Positions 1-8,968 are shown, counted from the first letter of the stretch. The stretch is DNA of 64,000 nucleotides from Flavicella sp964230805 (GCA_964230805.1 CAXRIA010000006.1:30799-94798); one strand, 5' to 3'. Notes: a model not told the origin generated them from the sequence alone. Program-made: numbers and translations.

Positions 1-609
1 TCCACTGGCTGTATTTCTTGGATTGGCGTACATTTCTTCTCCGGCTGCCAAACGCTCGTCATTCATCTTTTGAAAACCCTCTAGTGGCAAAATAATTTCT
101 CCACGTATTTCAAAAGACTCCAAAAAATCACCTCTAAGGTGCAAAGGCAGTGTTTTGATTGTTTTTATATTTGTCGTGACATCATCTCCTTGAAAACCAT
201 CTCCCCGCGTTACCGCCTTCCTCAACATGCCATTTTCATAACTTATATTGATAGAGGCCCCATCATATTTTAACTCACAAGTGTATTCAATGGGAGCTTC
301 AACAATTTTTAAAATTCTCTTTTCCCAATCGAGTAAATCCTCTTTGGAGTAGGAATTATCCAAAGAATACATTCTATTCTTATGTGTCAGCGTATCAAAT
401 TTTTTGGTCACAGCGCCGCCCACTCTTTGCGTGGGTGAATTGGCATCAAAATATTCAGGATACAACTGTTCCAACTGCTCCAAATCCTTTAGCTTCTGAT
501 CAAAATCATAATCAGAAATTACGGGCTCATCTAGCACGTAGTATTCATGATTGTGTTGGTGTAATTCTTCTCTTAATTGCCTTAGCCGTTTTTGAATTTC
601 TGATGACAT
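1..609 (-). CDS. ligA: NAD-dependent DNA ligase LigA, N-terminal part (cut by window edge)
   Basis: The first 203 codons of a leftward gene that runs off the left edge. The product seals nicks in duplex DNA using NAD+ during replication and repair. The N-terminal Ia-type helical region carries HNHEYYVLDEPVISDYDFD, typical of NMN recognition, followed by SPTQRVGG. The adenylation motif KYDGAS with the nucleotide-accepting lysine is near residue 115. The frame is open to base 1. The ATG at 609-607 matches the usual MSS-like start of the family. Zinc-finger, HhH and BRCT domains lie outside the window. No clear promoter was found upstream. Confidence 0.96.
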   Translation of the reverse strand, partial: MSSEIQKRLRQLREELHQHNHEYYVLDEPVISDYDFDQKLKDLEQLEQLYPEYFDANSPTQRVGGAVTKKFDTLTHKNRMYSLDNSYSKEDLLDWEKRILKIVEAPIEYTCELKYDGASINISYENGMLRKAVTRGDGFQGDDVTTNIKTIKTLPLHLRGDFLESFEIRGEIILPLEGFQKMNDERLAAGEEMYANPRNTASG

Positions 610-711
610 AGTACTGATAGCTTTAAGGCTAAAAATACACTTATTTTTCTACTTTTATGCCCTGTCCTTTTCTTAATTACAGAAAAAATAAATTCTATTT
701 GTTTCGCAATG

Positions 712-744
712 CAAAAGAGGTCGATACATTTCTATATCGACCTC
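712..744 (-). terminator. Intrinsic terminator after degP
   Basis: Perfect 10-bp stem: 717-726 pairs with 735-744, with a short loop. On the minus strand the stem is followed by a short T run. It lies 26 bp past the degP stop codon. Confidence 0.8.
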
Positions 745-770
745 TCTCAACCAAAACAAACTAAATTACA

Positions 771-2150
771 TCACCTAAAAATATAATTTTCTTTTTCTCC
801 ATTAGAGTTTATTATCCCTAATCGTGTGTATTCATTACTTCTATCTTTCAGCATTTTCTCTGCCTGTTCGACAGATGTAATTTGTATTCCATTAATTTCT
901 ATCAAAATAGCTCCATCCTCTACTCCGAACGAACGAAGTTCTCGATTTTGAATGTTCAAAATTTTCACCCCTTTTGTCATCTTTTTTTCTTTGGCTTCCT
1001 CTGGAGATATCTCTTCTAGAGAAAACCCAAATGCATTGACCCTTCGTACTTTATTCTCCGTCAGCACAACCCATTTCGAGAGGGATTGACCATCTCGTAA
1101 CACCGTAACAAAAATTTTATCTCCAGGTCTTTTGGCATTGAGTTGTCCTTTCAAGTCTGAAAATTTTGAAATTTTCACAGCGCCTATGTTGACAATCACG
1201 TCTCCTTCGAGCAGACCCGCCTTTTGTGCTCCTCCACCCTCTGACAAAGCAGTTATCGTGACACCTTCTACATCATCTTTGTTCGGGTCGTATTGAATCC
1301 CGATCAAGGCTTTTTGCACATCTCCAAATTCCATCAAGTCTTCCACCACTTTTTTGGCAATATTGGAGGGCACTGCAAAAGAGTATCCGACAAAAGCGCC
1401 CGTTTTTGAGGTAATGGCCGTATTAATCCCTACCAACTCTCCTCTTGTATTTACCAGGGCACCTCCACTATTTCCTGGGTTTACCGCAGCATCGGTTTGT
1501 ATAAACGATTCTATATTTGAATTTCCTTCCAAATCACGTCCTTTGGCACTTACAATTCCTGCCGTAACTGTAGAGGTTAAATTGTAAGGATTTCCAACGG
1601 CCAAAACCCATTCACCTACGCGTATGTTGTCAGAATTCCCAAAAGGTATATAGTCAAACTCCTCTCCCTCTATTTTTACCAAAGCAATGTCATTACTTGG
1701 GTCAGCTCCAATCAACTCCGCCTTAAATGTTTTTTTATTATTCAGGGTAATTTCAATATCTGTAGCGTTTTCGATTACATGGTTGTTGGTAATAATATAC
1801 CCATCTGGAGAAATTAAAACGCCACTTCCCGTACCTATTTGGCGGTATTTCCTACCTTCACTTCTGCCGTAAAAAAATTCAGCAAAAGGGTCGCGAACAT
1901 TCTTAACTGAGGTGTTTTTGACATGAACCACGGAATTCAAACTTTTGTCAGCCGCATTGACAAAATCGGTTCGCTCGGCTGCTACTGTATTGACATACTC
2001 AAAATTTGTTGACGTTGTTAAAACAGCTCTTTTTTGTGTGTTTTTATTTGTGATTGACTGCGCAGGTTTCAAAACAAATAAGTGATAACTTCCTAAAGAA
2101 ACCACACCTCCTAAAACAGCCACAAAAACCAAGTAGATTGCCTTTTTCAT
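771..2150 (-). CDS. degP: DegP/HtrA-family periplasmic serine protease (Do-like)
   Basis: A 459-residue envelope protease/chaperone that degrades misfolded periplasmic proteins. Residues 6-26 form an N-terminal signal anchor. The trypsin-like domain has the triad His124 (TNNHVIE), Asp154 (SNDIALVK) and Ser228 (GNSGGAL). Two PDZ domains follow at roughly 270-360 and 370-455, as in the family. An in-frame ATG 18 codons upstream would add a poorly fitting leader, so the start MKKAIYLVF at 2150 is preferred. The gene stands alone behind a promoter region with phased repeats (see 2186-2264) and ends at a terminator. The exact paralogue (DegP, DegQ or DegS type) is not decided by sequence alone. 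Confidence 0.93.
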   Translation of the reverse strand: MKKAIYLVFVAVLGGVVSLGSYHLFVLKPAQSITNKNTQKRAVLTTSTNFEYVNTVAAERTDFVNAADKSLNSVVHVKNTSVKNVRDPFAEFFYGRSEGRKYRQIGTGSGVLISPDGYIITNNHVIENATDIEITLNNKKTFKAELIGADPSNDIALVKIEGEEFDYIPFGNSDNIRVGEWVLAVGNPYNLTSTVTAGIVSAKGRDLEGNSNIESFIQTDAAVNPGNSGGALVNTRGELVGINTAITSKTGAFVGYSFAVPSNIAKKVVEDLMEFGDVQKALIGIQYDPNKDDVEGVTITALSEGGGAQKAGLLEGDVIVNIGAVKISKFSDLKGQLNAKRPGDKIFVTVLRDGQSLSKWVVLTENKVRRVNAFGFSLEEISPEEAKEKKMTKGVKILNIQNRELRSFGVEDGAILIEINGIQITSVEQAEKMLKDRSNEYTRLGIINSNGEKENYIFR

Positions 2151-2185
2151 TTTTCTTATTTGATAAATTGCACTTTTATAGAGTA

Positions 2186-2193
2186 CAAAGATA
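2186..2193 (-). promoter_or_regulatory. -7 box (TATCTTTG) of degP
   Basis: Exact match to the Bacteroidota TAnnTTTG element, 35 bp upstream of the degP ATG. No TTG is found 19-21 bp further upstream, which fits an activator-dependent promoter. The phased repeats begin about 27 bp upstream of the box. Confidence 0.55.
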
Positions 2194-2219
2194 TAAAATG
2201 ACAACCTTGAATTTTTGAG

Positions 2220-2257
2220 TTTAACGAGCCGTTAACTTTATTTAACGAGTCTTTAAC
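2220..2257. promoter_or_regulatory. Four helically phased TTAAC repeats upstream of degP
   Basis: On the plus strand TTAAC starts at 2221, 2232, 2242 and 2253, giving spacings of 11, 10 and 11 bp. The first and third copies are extended to the 9-mer TTTAACGAG, 21 bp apart. Direct repeats with one-turn spacing are the usual footprint of an OmpR/PhoB-type response regulator dimer array. This fits stress control of an envelope protease, but the regulator is not identified. Confidence 0.6.
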
Positions 2258-2346
2258 AAAACTACATTTTGGAATCTATTCCCATAAGTTTTTTGAAACA
2301 CTGCAGCATATAAAAAGAAAGCTCTCAAAACAAACATGCCAGTATT

Positions 2347-3783
2347 TTAGGAGTTCCCTCTGCTGACTCGTTGTTTTATCTTGATTTTAAAAGCTGCATA
2401 AACAAGAGTCGTAATTGGACTGAGGTAATTAAAAAAAGCGTAAGGCATAAATGACAGGTCTCCCACCTGGCCCAGCAAGACTTTTGACTGGTACGCTCCG
2501 CATGTATTCCAAGGCACAAGTACAGAGGTTACTGTACCTGCATCTTCCAAGGTTCTACTCAAATTTTCAGGAGCCAAGCCTTTTTCTCTAAAAGCCTTTT
2601 TAAACATTTTTCCGGGGACCACAATGGACAAATATTGATCAGAGGCAACAATATTCAGTCCCAAACAGCTAAAAACTGTAGTAGCAAAAAGTCCGAAAGT
2701 AGTCCGTGCTATCGTTAAAAAAGATGCTGTTATTCTTGACAAAGCCCCAATAGCTTCCATGACGCCTCCGAAAACCATGGCAGCTAAAATAAGTAAGATG
2801 GTCCACATCATACCCAACACGCCATCCGAACGAAACAACGAATTCAAGGTCTCACTTTTTGTTGCGATTTCGGTATCCGAAAAAATGGCATTCAGAAGGA
2901 TCTCTATTTTAAATTCACCCAATCTTGACAGCAATTCTTCTTGCAACAAAACAGCAAATAAAATAGCGATTCCAATCCCAAAAGAAAGGGAAAATATCGG
3001 ACTCTTCTTTAACAACATCAACCCAACTACCAATCCGGGCACTAAAAACAAAACAGGTGAAATCTGAAACGTGGCAGCGATCTCGTTCAAATAAAAATGT
3101 ACGTCAGTCTCTCCTTTAATATCCTGAAAAAAACTCAGAATTGTAAAAAACAACAAGGTTCCTATAAATGTCGGAATGGTTGTCAAAGACATATAGCGTA
3201 TGTGTGTAAAAAGATCCGTTCCAGCCATAGCTGGTGCCAAATTGGTGGTATCACTCAAAGGAGACATTTTGTCTCCAAAATAAGCTCCAGAAATAACGGC
3301 TCCCGCAATGATCCCCGATTCCATACCTAAGGAAGTTCCGATGCCAACAAAGGCAATTCCTACCGTTGCGCTTGTCGTCCATGAACTCCCTGTGACAATT
3401 GAAACAACTGCTGACACAACCACACATGTGGGAAGAAATATGATAGGATTTATGAGTTGCAACCCATAATACAGCATCGTAGGTATGACACCGCTTAACA
3501 ACCAAGTACCCGTGAGCGCCCCTACTAAAATCAAAATCAATACAGGTTTCGAAACACTTTTTAGGTTTCTACGAATCTCAAGAAACACTTTTTTTACGGA
3601 AACCTTGTTCATCAAACCCACTAACAAGGCAACAAAAGCCGCAATAAGAAGTATGTAGTGATTGGAATAATTTCCAAACAAGACACCCTCAAATTTAAAA
3701 ATGTTAACTCCTAATAATACAATCAATAGCACCACAGCTATCAAAGAAGTTGCCAATGACGGTTTCTCTCTATTTTCTACCAC
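2347..3783 (-). CDS. nhaC: Na+/H+ antiporter NhaC family
   Basis: A 478-residue polytopic membrane protein predicted to exchange cytoplasmic Na+ for external protons. It has about a dozen hydrophobic segments, beginning at residue 11, and the NhaC-type conserved stretches GSSWTTSATVGIAF and NLAPAMAGTDLFTHI. The start is a GTG at 3783-3781. An in-frame stop lies six codons upstream and the next internal ATG is far into the membrane domain, so GTG is the only sensible start. It is separated from metZ by a terminator, so it is probably its own unit. Substrate specificity is inferred from family only. Confidence 0.9.
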   Translation of the reverse strand: MVENREKPSLATSLIAVVLLIVLLGVNIFKFEGVLFGNYSNHYILLIAAFVALLVGLMNKVSVKKVFLEIRRNLKSVSKPVLILILVGALTGTWLLSGVIPTMLYYGLQLINPIIFLPTCVVVSAVVSIVTGSSWTTSATVGIAFVGIGTSLGMESGIIAGAVISGAYFGDKMSPLSDTTNLAPAMAGTDLFTHIRYMSLTTIPTFIGTLLFFTILSFFQDIKGETDVHFYLNEIAATFQISPVLFLVPGLVVGLMLLKKSPIFSLSFGIGIAILFAVLLQEELLSRLGEFKIEILLNAIFSDTEIATKSETLNSLFRSDGVLGMMWTILLILAAMVFGGVMEAIGALSRITASFLTIARTTFGLFATTVFSCLGLNIVASDQYLSIVVPGKMFKKAFREKGLAPENLSRTLEDAGTVTSVLVPWNTCGAYQSKVLLGQVGDLSFMPYAFFNYLSPITTLVYAAFKIKIKQRVSRGNS

Positions 3784-3844
3784 AAACCCTATCTTTTATT
3801 CTTGAGGTTTTAAAATTACGAATTCCCGAACAAGTTTTTTCGTT

Positions 3845-3877
3845 AAAAAAAAGTTCAACAAAAATGTTGAACTTTTT
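3845..3877 (-). terminator. Terminator ending the metX-thrA-metZ operon
   Basis: Stem 3848-3860 pairs with 3865-3877 around a 4-nt loop. On the minus strand it is followed by a run of T. It starts 2 bp past the metZ stop. The arms are A/T-flanked on both sides, so it could also act on plus-strand transcripts. Confidence 0.88.
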
Positions 3878-3879
3878 AC

Positions 3880-5052
3880 TTACAGTGCATTCAATGCTTG
3901 CTCGATGTCTTTTACAATATCATCAATATGTTCCAACCCAACAGAACAACGAACCGTACCATCTAAAATACCCACAGCCTCCTTGTCTTCTTTTTCAAGC
4001 TTCGCATGCGTCGTCGATGCAGGATGTGTTACAATGGTACGAGTATCTCCCAAATTGGCAGACAACGAACACATTTTAATGGAATCAAAAAACTTTTTAC
4101 CGCTTTCCAATCCTCCTTTCAATTCAAAAGCGACAATTGTTCCTCCTAATTTCATTTGCTTGATCGCAATTTGATATTGAGGATGTGATTTTAAAAAAGG
4201 ATATTTTACCCATTTTACCTTCGGATGCCCTTCCAAAAATGTTGCCAATTTCAATGCATTCTCACACTGTCTATCGCAACGAACTGAAAGTGTTTCCAAA
4301 CTTTTCGACAATACCCAAGCATTGAAAGGAGACAATGCAGGCCCAGTCAATCTAGAAAACAAATAAATTTCACGAATCAACGCTTTCGAACCTACAGTAA
4401 TTCCGCCCAAAACACGTCCTTGACCATCCATCAACTTTGTTGCTGAATGAATCACCAAATCAGCACCAAATTTTATGGGTTGCTGTAAATAGGGTGTGGC
4501 GAAACAATTGTCTATAATCAATAAAATGTTGTGCTTTTTTGCCAAAGCACTCAATTTTTCTAAATCGAGAACATCTACTCCGGGATTGGTAGGCGTTTCG
4601 GCGTATATAAACTTTGTATTGTGCTGAATCAAAGCTTCCACGCTATCCAAATCGTTTACCGAGAAATAGGAGGTTTCAATATTCCATTTTGGAAAATACT
4701 TGGTAAACAATCCATGTGTTGCCCCAAAAACAGAACGTGCTGAAACAATATGATCTCCTGAACTCAACAAAGCTGCAAACGTAGAATAAATGGCAGCCAT
4801 TCCAGAGGAAAAAGCAAAACCATCTTCTGCTCCTTCCATTTTACATACTTTTTCAATAAATTCAGACGTGTTTGGATTGCTGTAACGACTGTATAAATCG
4901 CGCTGATTTTCTTCTGCAAAAGAAGCGCGCATTTCTTCTGCATCATCGAATACAAAACCAGAGGTTAAATACAGCGGTGTTGCATGTTCTTTGAACTGCG
5001 TTCTTTCCGATTGCGTTCTGATTGCCTCTGTTTCAAAATTTTTCTTATTCAT
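3880..5052 (-). CDS. metZ: O-succinyl/O-acetylhomoserine sulfhydrylase MetZ-like (PLP enzyme)
   Basis: 390 residues, Cys/Met metabolism PLP-dependent family. It is predicted to replace the acyl group of acyl-homoserine with sulfide to give homocysteine. The PLP lysine is Lys206 (HSATKLMDGQ), the pyridine-nitrogen aspartate is Asp181 (IIDNCFATP), and SRYSNPN near 55-61 is the phosphate/substrate loop. It is the third gene of the SAM-I-controlled operon, 79 bp after thrA, and is followed by a strong terminator. Which acyl ester it prefers cannot be read from the sequence. The neighbouring MetX suggests O-acetylhomoserine. Cystathionine gamma-synthase is an alternative reading. Confidence 0.9.
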   Translation of the reverse strand: MNKKNFETEAIRTQSERTQFKEHATPLYLTSGFVFDDAEEMRASFAEENQRDLYSRYSNPNTSEFIEKVCKMEGAEDGFAFSSGMAAIYSTFAALLSSGDHIVSARSVFGATHGLFTKYFPKWNIETSYFSVNDLDSVEALIQHNTKFIYAETPTNPGVDVLDLEKLSALAKKHNILLIIDNCFATPYLQQPIKFGADLVIHSATKLMDGQGRVLGGITVGSKALIREIYLFSRLTGPALSPFNAWVLSKSLETLSVRCDRQCENALKLATFLEGHPKVKWVKYPFLKSHPQYQIAIKQMKLGGTIVAFELKGGLESGKKFFDSIKMCSLSANLGDTRTIVTHPASTTHAKLEKEDKEAVGILDGTVRCSVGLEHIDDIVKDIEQALNAL

Positions 5053-5131
5053 CGTTTCTTTTTTCTATTTTCGTCTAAATTTCTGAGACCCTGAAAAGAG
5101 TTTTTTTTTTTTTTAAAATATTTAAAACTCA

Positions 5132-7552
5132 TTATTGTGTGTTTTCTGAAATTCTCAAGATATCACCAAAAACTCCTCTTGCTGTGACATGTGCTCCTGC
5201 TCCCGCTCCTTGTATGACTATAGGACGCTCTCCATAAGACTCGGTATAAATCTCAAAAATTGAATCGGCTCCTTTTACTTGACCCAAGGCCGAATCGCAT
5301 GACACAGATACCAATTTCACTTCCAATATCCCTTGGTCTTTTGACAAATCACCATGCAAATCTCCGATATATCGCAATACGTGGTCTTTCTTCTGTTTTT
5401 CCTTGATTTCTTTGTATACTGGATCAAATTCTTCAAGATTTTCTAAAAAATTGTTGACATCTCCCTCTCGTAAATTCTCGGGAATTAAATTGTGAATTTG
5501 AACGCTTGAAAATTCATTTTTCAAATCGAGCTCTCGGGCTAAAATCAACAACTTTCTACCCACGTCATTCCCATTCAAATCTTCTCTCGGATCGGGTTCT
5601 GTAAACCCTTTCTCCACAGCCCCTTTCAAAACCGCACTAAACGTATCGTCAAGCACAGAAAAATTATTGAAAAGATAACTCAACGTACCTGAAAAAACTC
5701 CTTTTATTCTAGTGATATTTTCCCCTGAGTGATGCAACATTCGAATCGTATCTATCAAAGGCAATCCAGCACCGACATTCGTTTCATACAAATAACTCTT
5801 CTTATTTTTTTTGAGTGTTTTTCTGAGTTTCTCATAAAAATCAAAAGAAATCGTATTTGCTATTTTGTTCGATGACACCAAATTGAAACCCTTTTGAACC
5901 AAGTCAATATAATTCTCAACAAAGGCAGCACTCGCGGTATTATCTACTGCAATCAAATTTTCCAGGTGGTGTTTGTCTGCAAATTCAGAAATTTTTTCAA
6001 TGCCTACTTCCTGTCCATTAGTGGCAAGATCGTCCCTCCAATTTTCTTCGATTCCTTGAGCTTTCAACACCGCTTTCTTCGAATTTGCAATGGCAAAAAT
6101 ATTCAACTCAACATCTTTTCTGTCGCGTATGTTTTCTTTGCTTTTTAATATTTGATCGACCAAAGTTCCACCCACAAGGCCCACACCAAATATTGCTATA
6201 TTGATTTTTTTAGCGACTCCAAAAATTTCTCCATGAATAACATTGACCGCTTTGTGAAGGTCAGTGTTAGAAACCACCAAACAAACATTTCTTCCCGCCA
6301 CCGTATTGTTGATCAGTATCGGCTCTATACTGTTCCTAATCAATGCAGCATACGAGCTATTAAAGGATGCTAGTGTTTTTCCGAGTGTTGAGATAACGGC
6401 AACATTATTTTTTACTTCAATTTTGGTGACATCTTTGCTTAAAAAATCTAAATTGAATTCATTCGCCAACGCCTCTCTTGCCTTCCGTGCTTGTGAGGCA
6501 GCAACCACAAAACTAATGCCACGCTCAGACGATCCTTGTGAAATGATACTCACACTGATATTGAATTTCTGAAGCGCTGTAAAAACACGCGCATCAATTC
6601 CTACTTTACCCAACAAGCCTTTCCCTTCCAAATTGATCAAAGCCATGTTTTCCAATACTGAAATCGCTTTGATGCCATCTTTCGATTTGTGATTTTTGGT
6701 AATCAAGGTTCCTTTGTTATTGGCTTCAAATGTGTTTAAAATTCGTAAAGGAATCCCCTTATCCAACAAAGGAATCATCGCTTTTGCATTTAAAACATAA
6801 GCCCCAAAATTGGCCAATTCGTTGGCTTCTTTGAAAGACAAATTTTCGATTTTACGCGCATTGCTTACCAAATCTGGGTTGGCTGTGTAAATACCGTCAA
6901 CATGGGTGTAATTTTGCAATTCTTCTGCCTCCAAATAATTGGCCAACAAAGAAGCAGAATAATTACTTCCATTTCTACCTAAAGTCGTGGTTTCATTTTC
7001 TGTATTGGAAGCGATAAAACCGGTAACAATTTGTACTTGTTGTGTTGGTACTTTACGAAAATACTCTTGTACATTGTATCTGGAAATATCCTCTAACAAT
7101 TCTGCATCGCCAAAAGTAGCATCTGTTTTTAACAAGGATCTCGCGTCCAAAACTTGGGCCTCTATTCCTTCTTTTTGCAACAATGAAGCGACCAATTTTA
7201 CTGCCAAGAGTTCCCCTTGTGCCAATACCAAATCCTTGATTTTAGGACTGTAATCGCCCAGTAAATTTACACCCTCAAATACTTTTTCTAACAACACAAA
7301 TTCCTCGGTACAATCCACGGACGGATTCGGCAACACTTGTTCTTTTTTAAAGCTTTCGAAAGCCTTTTTAAACGATGTATTTTTTTTAGACTTTTCTAAA
7401 ATTCGCTCCAAGTCGTTTGTTGCCGTACCTCTCGCTGAGAGTACAACCACAATCTCCTCTTTATTTGCTATTTTCGAGGCAATGATTTTCACCACACTTT
7501 GCAAACCTTTTCCGTTTGCCAAAGATTTTCCTCCAAATTTTAATATTTTCAT
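5132..7552 (-). CDS. thrA: Bifunctional aspartokinase / homoserine dehydrogenase
   Basis: 806 residues catalysing the first and third steps from aspartate to homoserine. The aspartokinase domain starts at residue 1 with KFGGKSLANG, where many family members have KFGGTS. Tandem ACT domains occupy about 300-445. The homoserine dehydrogenase Rossmann motif GVGLVG is at 456-461, and the catalytic region follows. It is the middle gene of metX-thrA-metZ, with gaps of 41 and 79 bp. Its place behind a SAM riboswitch argues that this copy feeds methionine rather than threonine synthesis. A 14-nt A tract (mRNA sense) lies just after the gene. Confidence 0.95.
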   Translation of the reverse strand: MKILKFGGKSLANGKGLQSVVKIIASKIANKEEIVVVLSARGTATNDLERILEKSKKNTSFKKAFESFKKEQVLPNPSVDCTEEFVLLEKVFEGVNLLGDYSPKIKDLVLAQGELLAVKLVASLLQKEGIEAQVLDARSLLKTDATFGDAELLEDISRYNVQEYFRKVPTQQVQIVTGFIASNTENETTTLGRNGSNYSASLLANYLEAEELQNYTHVDGIYTANPDLVSNARKIENLSFKEANELANFGAYVLNAKAMIPLLDKGIPLRILNTFEANNKGTLITKNHKSKDGIKAISVLENMALINLEGKGLLGKVGIDARVFTALQKFNISVSIISQGSSERGISFVVAASQARKAREALANEFNLDFLSKDVTKIEVKNNVAVISTLGKTLASFNSSYAALIRNSIEPILINNTVAGRNVCLVVSNTDLHKAVNVIHGEIFGVAKKINIAIFGVGLVGGTLVDQILKSKENIRDRKDVELNIFAIANSKKAVLKAQGIEENWRDDLATNGQEVGIEKISEFADKHHLENLIAVDNTASAAFVENYIDLVQKGFNLVSSNKIANTISFDFYEKLRKTLKKNKKSYLYETNVGAGLPLIDTIRMLHHSGENITRIKGVFSGTLSYLFNNFSVLDDTFSAVLKGAVEKGFTEPDPREDLNGNDVGRKLLILARELDLKNEFSSVQIHNLIPENLREGDVNNFLENLEEFDPVYKEIKEKQKKDHVLRYIGDLHGDLSKDQGILEVKLVSVSCDSALGQVKGADSIFEIYTESYGERPIVIQGAGAGAHVTARGVFGDILRISENTQ

Positions 7553-7593
7553 TGTTTCAATATTTTAAAAGTCCATTCGCTTTTCAATTGCGT

Positions 7594-8586
7594 CTAAAAA
7601 ATAGATTTCAACAAATCTTTCAATTGTTCGTTTTCTACCAAAAAGCCATCATGACCGTGAATAGAGCTTATTTCCTTATAGACATTTTCAATTCCTAATG
7701 CATCCAATCGGTGTTTTGTTTCTATATTTTCTTGTGGAACGAAAAAGAAATCCGAATCAATACCTATTTGAAATATCTTCGCTTTGATCGTTTTGGCCAC
7801 CTCTTCAAAACTACCTCGATCTCTTGTAATATCCAAGGTAGATAAAATATGATTGACCATCTTATAGGATTGCAAATGGAACCTATTTTCTAACTGAAAC
7901 CCGTGATGTAACAACCAACTCTCTACGTTAGGAATTCCCAAATTTTCATTTACTGACCTGTCAAATTTATCTTTAAAAGAAGCTGCAGTCCTATAAAATA
8001 ACATGGCCATCATACGTGCATCGTGGACTGGTTTTTTAGAGTTCAATAAAATTTGTTCTTGTACTTTGTTATGTGCCAAAATCCAATCGGAAGCTTTCCA
8101 ATCAGAAGCAATCGAAATCAAATGTTCTGATAAATCCGGGTACAAAACGACCAACTCCCAAGAAATTCCTCCTCCGAGTGAACCTCCTATAACCGCATGC
8201 AATTTATTTATTTTCAATTCACTCAAGGCTTGCCCATACAATTTGGCAATATCTCGTGCAGTAAAATCTTTGTAATTTTCAATCAAATTCCCTGGTTTTT
8301 TGTCGTACCCGTTTCCTGGAACATTAAAAGCTAAAATGGTATATCTTTTGGTATCTATTAAATTCCCCTCAGAAACGATGCCTTTCCACCAACCAGAGTG
8401 TGCACTGGCCACATCAGAATTCCCCGTAAGTGCGTGATTTACCAACACAATTGGACTTGTATGCAACGCTTGTCCGAACAATTCATAAGAAAGTTCAAGA
8501 TCGTAACATACCACGCCTGTTTCGGTGGTAAATTTCTCAATAGAATGATATTTTAAATTACTATTCATTATTTTTTCATTCGTCAT
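7594..8586 (-). CDS. metX: Homoserine O-acetyltransferase MetX (alpha/beta hydrolase fold)
   Basis: 330 residues. It activates homoserine with acetyl-CoA for sulfhydrylation. The nucleophile elbow is GGSLGGG with Ser136. The probable acid is Asp279 (GIDSDFFF) and the general base His312 (GHDGFL). The fold and motifs match MetX, although it is at the short end of the family. It is the first gene of the operon behind the SAM-I riboswitch. A second in-frame ATG (residue 7, at 8568) could be the real start: neither has a Shine-Dalgarno sequence. Acetyl- versus succinyl-CoA specificity is inferred from family assignment. Confidence 0.92.
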   Translation of the reverse strand: MTNEKIMNSNLKYHSIEKFTTETGVVCYDLELSYELFGQALHTSPIVLVNHALTGNSDVASAHSGWWKGIVSEGNLIDTKRYTILAFNVPGNGYDKKPGNLIENYKDFTARDIAKLYGQALSELKINKLHAVIGGSLGGGISWELVVLYPDLSEHLISIASDWKASDWILAHNKVQEQILLNSKKPVHDARMMAMLFYRTAASFKDKFDRSVNENLGIPNVESWLLHHGFQLENRFHLQSYKMVNHILSTLDITRDRGSFEEVAKTIKAKIFQIGIDSDFFFVPQENIETKHRLDALGIENVYKEISSIHGHDGFLVENEQLKDLLKSIF

Positions 8587-8669
8587 TATTGCAAAAACTT
8601 GCGGGTTTTTAATAAGCTTTACAGCTAAAATAATGTTATGAAAAAAGCAGTGACTCTGTAAAAGTCTTC

Positions 8670-8779
8670 GTTATCTATCCAAACTGTTTCAACAGTCAAG
8701 GTAGAATTTAGCACCTTCTTTAAAGATAAAGGGTTGCTAAGGCTTCAATGGGTCTAATCCCTCTGCCTTTCTTGATAAC
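8670..8779 (-). ncRNA. SAM-I (S-box) riboswitch upstream of metX-thrA-metZ
   Basis: On the minus strand the element reads through all S-box landmarks. P1 is GTTATC (8779-8774) pairing with GATAAC (8675-8670). It contains the AAGAAAGGC kink-turn stem with GAGGGATTAGACCC, the junction GAAGCCTTAGCAACC, P3, the conserved GGTGCTAAATTCTACC, a P4 hairpin, and GGATAGATAAC closing P1. It lies about 84 nt upstream of metX. A weak GACT/AGTC hairpin followed by TTTTTT (8641-8646) comes next and may be the expression platform. Known function: SAM binding turns the downstream genes off. Confidence 0.97.
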
Positions 8780-8807
8780 AATTATAATAAATGTAAGAAC
8801 TATGGGG

Positions 8808-8837
8808 CAAAAGTATGAATTATTTGCGTATCTACAA
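8808..8837 (-). promoter_or_regulatory. Promoter of the metX-thrA-metZ operon
   Basis: Minus strand: TTG at 8837-8835, a 19-bp spacer, then TACTTTTG at 8815-8808, a full match to the Bacteroidota -33/-7 consensus. Transcription would start about 20 nt before the riboswitch P1. Confidence 0.75.
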
Positions 8838-8869
8838 TTTTTATGAGCAATATTTAACTTTACAAAAGC

Positions 8870-8949
8870 AAAAAACCTCCCTACAATCCAGGGTCTAAAC
8901 AAATCCTCTGACCCATCGTCAGTGGTATCTAGTCCGAAATACAGGGAGG
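8870..8949 (-). terminator. Large structured terminator after metY
   Basis: CCTCCCT (8949-8943) pairs with AGGGAGG (8882-8876), followed on the minus strand by TTTTTT. The 60-nt apical part contains further stems (CTGAC/GTCAG, or alternatively GGGTC/GACCC). It lies 20 nt after the metY stop and upstream of the met operon promoter, so it separates the two units. Confidence 0.65.
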
Positions 8950-8968
8950 CTTCTCTGTTCTAATTTAC

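Noticed and set aside
384..611. Plus-strand ORF of 75 codons
   Set aside because: It is antisense to the start of ligA, whose N-terminal motifs are unmistakable on the minus strand.
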